From contig CM036221.1 in NCBI GenBank assembly GCA_020631735.1, forward strand, positions 16,163,381-16,227,380: a stretch of DNA of 64,000 nucleotides. The letters run 5' to 3'. This document shows, piece after piece, positions 56,906 to 64,000 of the stretch. The notes beneath the pieces were generated by a model that saw only the letters and a list, made by a program, of their open reading frames with translations, was not told where the DNA came from and did not search any database. Each line of letters begins with the position of its first letter. Within the stretch, counting starts at the first letter, position 1. The DNA is from Saccharum officinarum (lineage: Eukaryota > Streptophyta > Magnoliopsida > Poales > Poaceae). The position numbers were made by a program, and so were the translations under genes.

Positions 56906-58214
56906 GGGAGAATTGGCTGTGGGACACTGCCAAAGCCGAAAATTGGGTGCCACACACCTCCATTCTCGTTATTTGCTGAGGGACACCGCGTTTTCGTTCA
57001 CTTTGGCCAGCGGACACCGCCGACCGGCTCCACCCAGTACCGGAGAGAGAAACTTTACGAAATGACGACCGGTGCCCCTGACCCATGTCTGGTTGGACCC
57101 AACCGACTGTTGCGAACGGGTCTGGTTGGACCAGCTTAAGTCCCAGCCGGTCGAGTCTAGATTAGGGTTCAACTCCAGTCCATCCCCGTCCCCAATCCCT
57201 TCGTCGCCGCTCCACTTCGCCGCTCCCGTCGCCGCCGCGCACCATTGACCGCCGCCGCTGAGCTTCTGGAGCACACCCGCCGTTCGTCATGTGTTGCTGA
57301 GCTTCGGGAGCACCACCGCGCACAAGGAGATGGCGTCCCCCAGGAAGGACGCCCCATGCCCTGGGTCTCCGCCAAGGGTTCTACCTCAATTCAATTGGAT
57401 TCGACCAGGGTGAGATTTCTATGCCACCCTTACTGCTTTCCCTTAGATGTATGTGTTAGAAAGGTTGCGTTGAGTTTTTTTTTGGATAATTTAGGATGGA
57501 TCCGGCTAGTGCTTGTAGACTGGCGATTAAGGTTCCCGCATATGTAGAGCAAAAACCAGATGGGTTCCGTGATTATCACGTGACTGAGAATTGGATGCGT
57601 GCGGTTGACAAGGATACTTTCAATTGGATGGGTTTTCATGCATTGCTTGATGAGGAGATTGTCCACGGTCATGATCAGGAACTGCAGGTTACATATTTGG
57701 ACAAGAACACGAATGAGACAACTCGTATAAATTCTGATAGTTCTTTGCTACATGCATTTGATATGTACTGGGACAAGAGGAAGCTGCCAGTGACTGTGGA
57801 GGTTGTGGACACTCGAGCTTGGGACACTATGGGGAAACAGTTCCCTGATTCTGTTGTTGATGATCCTCCACAGCCATTAGATGTGATTATGCCTGCTGAC
57901 AATGCTCATAATCCTGATACTGATGCCACTCCAGAAGATGCTAATCCAGAAGATGCTACTCCAGAAGTTGATACTCCAGAAGATGAGGCTGAGGGTGAGG
58001 TTTAGGATGATGACAGTGATGAGTCTGATTTGTCTGATAAGCCTGATGAGGCTAAGGCTGATTCTGATGAAGACTGGGGAGAGAATGATGAAGTGGAGTA
58101 TGTTGGAGTAGATGATGAGAAAGAGAAGTACAGGGATAAGATGGCTGATAATGAAGCTGAAGGTGGCTATGCTTATTATCCTGATACTAATGAGGAAGAT
58201 GGTGACCCACTAGC
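56906..58214 (+). mobile_element. MULE, other end with transposase N-terminus
   Basis: The TIR (56906-about 57150, beginning GGGAGAATTGGCTGTGGGAC) matches 15043-15255. It is followed by the transposase start and cut at 58214 by the chromovirus 5' LTR. The flanking AAGGAATAA is the exact complement of TTATTCCTT at 15034-15042, so both pieces derive from one insertion. Confidence 0.88.
57330..58214 (+). pseudogene. MULE transposase N-terminal region
   Basis: A first exon (57330-57409, MASPRKDAPCPGSPPRVLPQ) can be joined to a second (from 57495). The intron begins GTGAGATTTC and ends AATTTAG, keeping frame into MDPASACRLAIKVPAYVEQK. The next 95 residues resemble the N-terminal PB1-like domain of grass MULE transposases (TENWMRAVDKDTFNWMGFHA; VTYLDKNTNETTRINSDSSL). 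A Pro-Glu-Asp repeat follows, one TAG at 58003, then a very acidic zone (VEYVGVDDEKEKY; YYPDTNEEDGDPLA). At 58214 the LTR interrupts. The frame at this cut fits exactly onto that at 18218. Confidence 0.85.
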
Positions 58215-61200
58215 TGTAACACCCCTGGGTGTTAAGCATGCATTAGCATTTCAAAGCATAAAGCATTTAGCATCATTTCATGACTAGCATTGCATGAAAT
58301 ATAGCTCTTTTAAATTTAAACTTGAAAAGCAAATAATTAGAACCCTAACTTTGATGTAAGTGCCAAAAAGGTAGTATACTTTTGGGTATTAGCAATTTTA
58401 AATAATCTAGAATAAATTAACATGATTTTTGGAGCAATTCTTGAATTCAAGTTTTTTCTCAAATTTTGTTTTAAAAATATTCTAAACAAATAAATTTTTG
58501 ATTAACAATTTAGCTTTAAATCCGAAATTCAAAATCTATTGAGAATTTTGAAAAATGCCCTACATGAAAGTTGTAGAGAATAAAATTTTGAACAACTTTT
58601 ATTTTTGGCCAGAATTCTGAAAACCTCTTTTTCATCGTCAAATTCAAATTTGAAACAAATATAGAAATCTGAAAATTTTATTTATAAAAGAAAAATCGGT
58701 TTTTCACTTTAGTGGGCCGCGGCCTCCCTTTCGGTCCAGTAGCGCTGGCAGCCCGGCCCGCGCCCCGCGCTGGCTTCCTCCCGCGCACGCGCCCGCGCGT
58801 GACGCCTTGGCGCCGCGGCAGAGCTCGGCCGCCGCGTGGCCGGACGCCGACGACGCCGCGCGACATGCGCCCCTGTGGCCCCCGCAGCACCGCGCTCGCT
58901 TACCCCCCCTCCGCGCGCTCGTCCGCCTCGGCTGCTCCCTCCATTCCCTCTTCTCGCCCCGCCAGCAGCAGCAGCGCACCGCCGCGCCATCACCGGCTCC
59001 CAGAGCTCCGCCACCGCCGTTCGCGCTCGTGGCTGCTTCTCCGGCCGATTTCTCCCGGCCTCAGCTCCGCCCCGCTTCCCTCCATCGCGTGCGCGCCTCC
59101 ACTCCGCCTCTCGAGCTCAGGTGAGGGCCAATTGGCCGCCCCCTCCTTCACTGCCGCCATGGCCGCCGTTGGCCGGAGCTCCCTGGCCCTTCATGCCTCC
59201 TCCGGTCTCGAGCATCCGCTTCCCTTCGTCTAGCGGTGCTCGCGCTCGCCTTCTCGGCCGCCCCGTGGCCTGCATTGGCCGGCCGACGAGCTCCAGCGCC
59301 GCTGTGCCGCCATCTCCGCCGGCGAGCCTCCTCCAGAGCTCCCGCGCCGCTCGGAGTTGGTGCGCTGGGTGCGTCTCGGTGCGGGGAGCACGTTGGTGCC
59401 CTCCCCGTCGCCGGAGACCTCACCGGCGACGAGTTCGCCACCGGTCAGCGCCTCCCCCGCGCTGCTCTGGCTGGCCGGTGGGTCCGTTGACCCGTGGGTC
59501 CCGCGTGTCAGCGCGTGTGGGTGCACTGCACCGGGTGTATTCAGCATTTTCACCGGCGAATTTTCAAAAGAATTAAGGAAAATGATTTCTCAAAATTATG
59601 AAAAAGCTTTGAAAAATCATATCTCAAGATTTATAGCTCCAAAAATGATGAAACAAATTTTGAAATGTTCCTCTTGAATAGATCTACTGTTTAAAAATAG
59701 CTCATGTTAATTTTGTGACACTTTGCTGTGCAAATTTATTTAATTGCTATAAATGCTGATATCTTAGAAAATATGTAGTAAATAAAATAATGAAGGGAAA
59801 AATGTGATTCTTGTTGCTTTAATCTTTATTAGTGATGTACTTTCTAGGAAAAATTTTAGTGAAGCATGTTCTGTGAGAAATTTTTGAAGTGTAGTTCAAA
59901 TGCTTTTAATTGATAAGAGAGCTAAATTTATATAGAACATACATGTGATAATTTTTGTAGTATGTTAGTTTACTGTTAGTAACATAGGAAAAATGTGAAA
60001 TTTGTTGTTTGATACTTTTTCTAGTACAAAATAATTTCATGCTCATATTTAGGCTATAACTTGTTTATTTTGTACAGGCAGTTTTACATATGCAATTCTC
60101 ATAAAAATTTAGTAGTAGGTTAGTTAGGGTAAGAGTAATCTACTGTAATTTTTGTAGATTTTTATCTACACGAGAAATAGGTGTTGCTGTGTAACCCTAG
60201 TTAAATAGGGAATAAAAGATTATTCTTTATGAGAAATTAAGAGAAATAAAATATGTTTGGTGTATCTTTAAAGTATCATTATGCCTTGCTGATGTTATGG
60301 ATGAGTTAGGTTGGTAAGCTTTGGTAGCTTAGGTTCACTTGTATGTGTAAATAATAGGCTAGCTAATAGAAGAATAAGGTGCATGTTTTAGGGTATATGT
60401 TCTTGGATGACGTTGACTACCTTATAGAAGAAATAGTTATATTCAAACTGCTCATTCCATGTGCTCATCTGCATCTCATGTCATCAAAGCACTCCACCAC
60501 AATCCGATGCATCACTCGCATGATTACTTATGCACTTGCATCATACAGGATCGCAGGAAGAGTCGCAGGTAGCAGTACAGGAGGAGCAAGTTTGGACGGA
60601 TCAGTAGGAGCCCCAGGCACAGGAGGTGCCCGAGGAGGAAGAGTCAGGCGAGGAGCTGCCAGAGTGCGTCGACCACCATCCTAGCTCGTTCGAAAAAGGC
60701 AAGCCCCGGAGCATTTTAAGTCTCCTATTTTATAAAAGTTGTTCCTTACTACATGAACTATAGTTATATATATAGTTGCATTAAGTTATAGGAATTGAGT
60801 GAAACCGTTGTTGCATTATTACCTTGGCCACCAGATTATCTTTCACCCTGTTAGGTCAGGATCGAGTGAATTGCTTAGCCATGCTTAGACCGGTAGAAGT
60901 CGTGTGATTTCCTGTCACCTGCGAGTTATAGGTGGATACCGGGTTATGGTTAGCTGTAATTGTGATCATAAAAAGTAACCAAGTGTTGATGGATAAATGA
61001 AGACCGAGCGGAGTCTTATAGGGTTTTGGACTATAGTGATTCCGTCTGTGTCGATTAGGGACTGATCGTTGCTCGTCCCTCTTGTCATGTTGAATGCATG
61101 CCTCACATTTAGCTGGCCGAATAAAGTACCTTTTGACCGTGAAGCTAGTGACACTTTTCGAGCCGGGATAAACTCGGGTTGGCAGACTGGTGTTGAAGTG

Positions 61201-62185
61201 GGTATAACGGGGACGCGAAGAGTGAGCCCAAGGTGCGTCCTGGCAGTCGGCCGGTCCCTGGGTAGTGCGATCCATGATTGTTGTCCCGCGGCTTCTTGGA
61301 AAGTGTCATTGGTGATCTACGCGACCCTGATGGGGGAAGCAGGGTTTGTGTGAGGAATAAATCTCCAGCTGGATAGGAATTCGATTCGAATCGCCGTCGC
61401 TTCCGGTTAGTGAGCACTTGACTCGAGCTATGGCATCGTAGTAACATTAATGGAACACTGATGGTTAAGTGAATGATGTTGGAAATGCTAAACCTGATAT
61501 GGTAATCTAGATTGCTAATGATGAATCAAGTGATTGTTCTAGCAATAGCTGCTTACCTAGCTTGAATAGGTTATACTAAAAGTGATGCAAAAAGTACTGG
61601 TATAGTTTTTCGTAACAACTTATGTTTTTCGCAAATGAGTCAAGCCAGTCCAATCTATAAAGCCTTGCATGATCCTTGGTGTCCTTTATTTCTGGTTTAT
61701 GACGGGTAAGTCTAGCTGAGTACATTCTCGTACTCAGGGCGTTGTTCCCATTGTTGTTGCAGATGGTCAGATGTACTATGGGTACTGCTCCAACTGTCTG
61801 TATCCGGCGATGGGTGACAACTAGGACCTTGGGCAAGGGTCACTCTGTTCGTCTTATCTACTGCTTTTGTGGACCATGACTGTCTACTGGCACTGTATTT
61901 GAACTAAGTGTGGGTGTAAAACTACTTGCTTCCGCTATGTTATTTTGAACTGTGTTGTAATAACTTTTATTCCGAACTCCGATGTACTCCACCTTTATTG
62001 TGAACTCTACGTATCATGTGAACTGTGGCTGCTAAATCAGTACGATCTTGGTTGTATGTTGGTTGGTTTGAAATCCCTCGTGATTTCACGGAATCTCGGG
62101 TTATACGGGTTTAAGTTTGATAAATTAACCGCCTCGGTGGAAGATTTTCTTACTTAATCTCGTATAATTACGTTGATCCGTTACA
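58215..62185 (+). repeat. 5' LTR of the 4-kb-LTR chromovirus
   Basis: TGTAACACCCCTGGGTGTTA to GATCCGTTACA, 3971 bases. It aligns in inverse over its full length with 18224-22227. The GC-rich island is at about 58720-59560. A consensus splice donor (CTCAG/GTGAGG) at 59120/59121 is conserved in both LTRs. Acceptor-like strings lie at about 60548 (CATACAG/GATCG) and 61763 (TTGTTGCAG/ATGG). The short Glu-rich frame near 60533-60750 has a TAG where the other LTR has CAG. Confidence 0.93.
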
Positions 62186-62187
62186 GC

Positions 62188-62199
62188 TGGTATCGGAGC
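62188..62199 (+). other. Primer-binding site (initiator tRNA-Met type)
   Basis: TGGTATCGGAGC, two bases after the LTR end. One base differs from the common TGGTATCAGAGC. Confidence 0.88.
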
Positions 62200-62969
62200 A
62201 TGGTTTAGCATGTTACTGTTCACATGGGTATTTAAAAATAAAACTGTGTTTTCAACTAAGCTTTCAAATTTAAGAGTGTGTCAGTGGTCATATCCTTTAT
62301 GCCCAATAAGGACTCTAGGTGGCTTAATTAAGTACTAACTTGGGGTTTGCATCATATTTGAAATTTCGTCGCTCATACGGCGTGCTATTGTATGAGTGCC
62401 ATTCAATTGAGTGGTAATGTATAGATCAATTCCCTCTATGCCGTGGTAAGTGAGAGTTGTGAGAGCATGGTCGGATACATTGCCGATCTAGGGGAGTGCT
62501 TATGTGACACCGAAATACTTACGTGCCATGTGCATGTTCGTATGAGGGTATTCAAATGGTGGGGACTTCCGTCATGCGGTGACGATGCCGTCAATAGGAC
62601 GATGATTCGGGTAGTTGTTACCGTTATACTCGTATCTGGGGATGCGTGTAGAGCGAGTAACTTACTTTACTACTTTCTTGCATATTTTCATACTGTGAGG
62701 TTTGGGCTGAAGTGACTTTCTGCAGGTACATAACAACGCTTTCGAGTAGTACATATTAGTTACGTTACAAGAGATCGTTGTATGCCACCGTTTATTCCGT
62801 TAGTAGTTATTAGTTTTCTAAGTTTTTGAGGACGTACGAAACGTGCATGTATCATATGGTGCATTTCATTCATGGCATTGTTCCTCCCCTTATAAGTTGA
62901 TTATCTCATTTCGATAAAAATGCCAACTTAAAAATCTGTTCTCACCATGGTAATAAAATTTTGCTACAG
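62200..62969 (+). other. Leader between PBS and first ORF
   Basis: No long frame. A donor-like GTGGTAAGTGAG lies at 62441-62452, and an acceptor-like AAAATTTTGCTACAG ends exactly at 62969, just before the ATG. The ORF could therefore be reached by splicing, from here or from the donor in the LTR at 59121. Confidence 0.5.
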
Positions 62970-64000
62970 ATGGCACGTACCAAGCAGACAGCCCGCAAGT
63001 CCACCGGCAGACCTCCTCGTCATCAGCTTGCTCCACGCACTCGTCAGCGCCACACTTTTCTTGGAGAGTTTGGGATGCCTACGCTCTTGTGGAGAGTACT
63101 CAGCTATGTAGGCTATCCTGATGGGATGGAGCCCCGCTACTTTTGGTCGAATGAGTGGTTGAGGGAAGGACTTTTGGTGACTGTGGCAGCAGTAGTTCGT
63201 CCCCAAGGTGATGGTTCTGAGTGGACCGGTTGGCATTTTGAGTCAACTGGCAGGACCCCTGAAGAAGCCGCTGAGAGGGCAGCCTTTGGGATCCTGAGGG
63301 ATATCATGGATCGCTTTCCTCAGGAGTTGGCAGCAGCTATAGTTGGAGTCTTTCCGAGGGGCAACCCCTCCACTGACTCATGGCTGCAGGCAAGAGGAAG
63401 ATCTCTAGAGATTAGCGCCGCAGAAGCACAGAACAGTGACAACCCCGCTATGAGTGCCATGTTCGCAGTGATGAGGGCCTTTGATGGAGTGGAAGGTAGC
63501 CTGAGACGTGTGTCTAGTGCTCTTGGTCAGGCTCATGATGACCGCCGTCAGCTTCAGAGAGATCACGACGCCGAGATTGAGAGGCTCAACACAGAGATGG
63601 CTCAGTTGACTCGCCAGAGAGATCAGGCTACCTAGAGGACTGTGGCTTTCAAAGGAGATGTGCGTGCCCTGAGAGAGCAGGTTGGGCGACTGACCACCAC
63701 CAACAGGAACGCTGAGCGCATGTTGACTCATGTGCTCCATCAGAGGAATGAAGCCTGGTCCGCAGAGAATGTGTTGAGGGCTAGACAGTTTGAGCTAGAG
63801 CAACAGCTGGCATATGCAGAGAAATATAATGACAATCTGCATGAGGAGGTTCATCGGCTGAACAATCAACTCAACCCCTATGTTCCTCCTGGTGCGGCAG
63901 AGATGGATTTGGATGAAGACGAAGATCCTGAAGAGCCCGAAGCACCAGTTGGGGAGCACCACGACGTTGCTAATGGCGACAACGCCAACGTCTCGGACTT
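62970..64000 (+). CDS. Chromovirus first ORF with histone H3-tail N-terminus
   Basis: I choose ATG 62970; a TTG nine bases upstream is not needed. The protein starts MARTKQTARKSTG, identical to histone H3 through G12, then RPPRHQLAPRTRQ, which keeps P16, R17, Q19, L20 and A21 of H3 if one residue is skipped. Residues about 28-115 form a globular, Trp-rich domain (FGMPTLLWRVLSYVGYPDGM; TGWHFESTGRTPEEAAERAA). Residues about 150-330 are mostly coiled coil (DDRRQLQRDHDAEIERLNTE; LRARQFELEQQLAYAEKY), then comes an acidic tail (EMDLDEDEDPEEPEAP). One TAG at 63633-63635 (codon 222) interrupts an otherwise continuous frame to the window end. No gag core or zinc knuckle is reached. It may be an extra ORF before gag or an N-terminal extension of gag. 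Confidence 0.8.

Larger units (their letters stand above)
58215..64000 (+). mobile_element. Chromovirus with 4-kb LTRs (5' part)
   Basis: 5' LTR (58215-62185), PBS (62188-62199), leader (62200-62969) and a first ORF with a histone H3-like start (62970 onward), running off the window. The LTR is the same family as 18224-22227, and the insertion lies in the same MULE gene. I therefore read it as the missing 5' part of the element at 18219-36477. Confidence 0.9.

Noticed and set aside
18224..62185. A large inverted duplication (palindrome) centred on the gap
   Set aside because: Apart from the LTR and the MULE terminal repeat, the two sides carry complementary rather than identical halves of the MULE and the chromovirus. 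Inversion or a flipped contig fits; a palindrome does not.
62970..63635. A host histone H3 gene or retrogene
   Set aside because: Only the tail resembles H3; the histone fold is absent, and the ORF follows an LTR, PBS and leader.
1..64000. tRNA or rRNA genes, CRISPR arrays, bacterial operons
   Set aside because: None was seen. The only tRNA-related strings are retrotransposon primer-binding sites, and the content is plant nuclear repeat DNA.

Overview
This is nuclear DNA from a grass. The dense nested LTR retrotransposons, abundant Tourist-like and Stowaway-like MITEs with GGCC..GTTTAG and CTCCCTCCGT termini, a MULE, an RTE fragment and a Helitron end fit an Andropogoneae genome (sorghum, sugarcane or Miscanthus type). 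The species is inferred, not shown. I see no intact host gene: nearly every protein-like reading frame belongs to a transposable element. A run of 100 N (36478-36577) shows that the window is a scaffold of at least two contigs.

Layout, left part. An anonymous host segment occurs three times: copy A (177-4375), copy B (9506-14085, direct) and copy C (53390-55935, inverted). Each carries different MITE insertions, so the copies serve as empty-site controls for one another. Between A and B lies a decayed minus-strand Ty3/gypsy chromovirus (6421-9505). After B comes one end of a MULE (15043-18218), with a GRF-type zinc finger/transmembrane companion gene and the C-terminal part of its transposase. 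The MULE is broken by the 3' LTR (18224-22227) of a second chromovirus. That chromovirus runs right on the minus strand: integrase with chromodomain, then RNase H, RT, protease and zinc knuckle, up to the gap. It is itself interrupted by a complete but decayed 10.5-kb SIRE/Maximus-like Copia element (23736-34220, TSD ACAAC).

Layout, right part. After the gap there is a near-identical repeat (36578-40053 and 41234-44733) carrying an RTE fragment and a Helitron 3' end. Next come a truncated Tat-lineage Ty3/gypsy element (about 44734-49930), a solo LTR related to the Copia LTRs (50248-52127), repeat-rich DNA, copy C with another solo LTR (54546-55076), and the other end of the MULE (56906-58214). 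That MULE end is broken by the 5' LTR (58215-62185) of the chromovirus, followed by its primer-binding site and first ORF (62970 to window end).

Two results stand out. First, the first ORF of the 4-kb-LTR chromovirus starts with a copy of the histone H3 N-terminal tail (identical from A1 through G12, including K4, R8, K9 and S10, with resemblance continuing to about A21). It is followed by a globular domain, a long coiled coil and an acidic tail. The same element family encodes an integrase chromodomain, a fold that in chromoviruses reads H3 methylation. Second, the two MULE pieces are the two ends of one insertion: they share the 9-bp target duplication TTATTCCTT, and rejoining them at the retrotransposon target site preserves the transposase frame. 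The part right of the gap is therefore inverted relative to the left part, most simply a contig-orientation error at the N run. With it flipped, copies A, B and C become direct repeats and the chromovirus becomes one element, missing only sequence beyond the contig ends.
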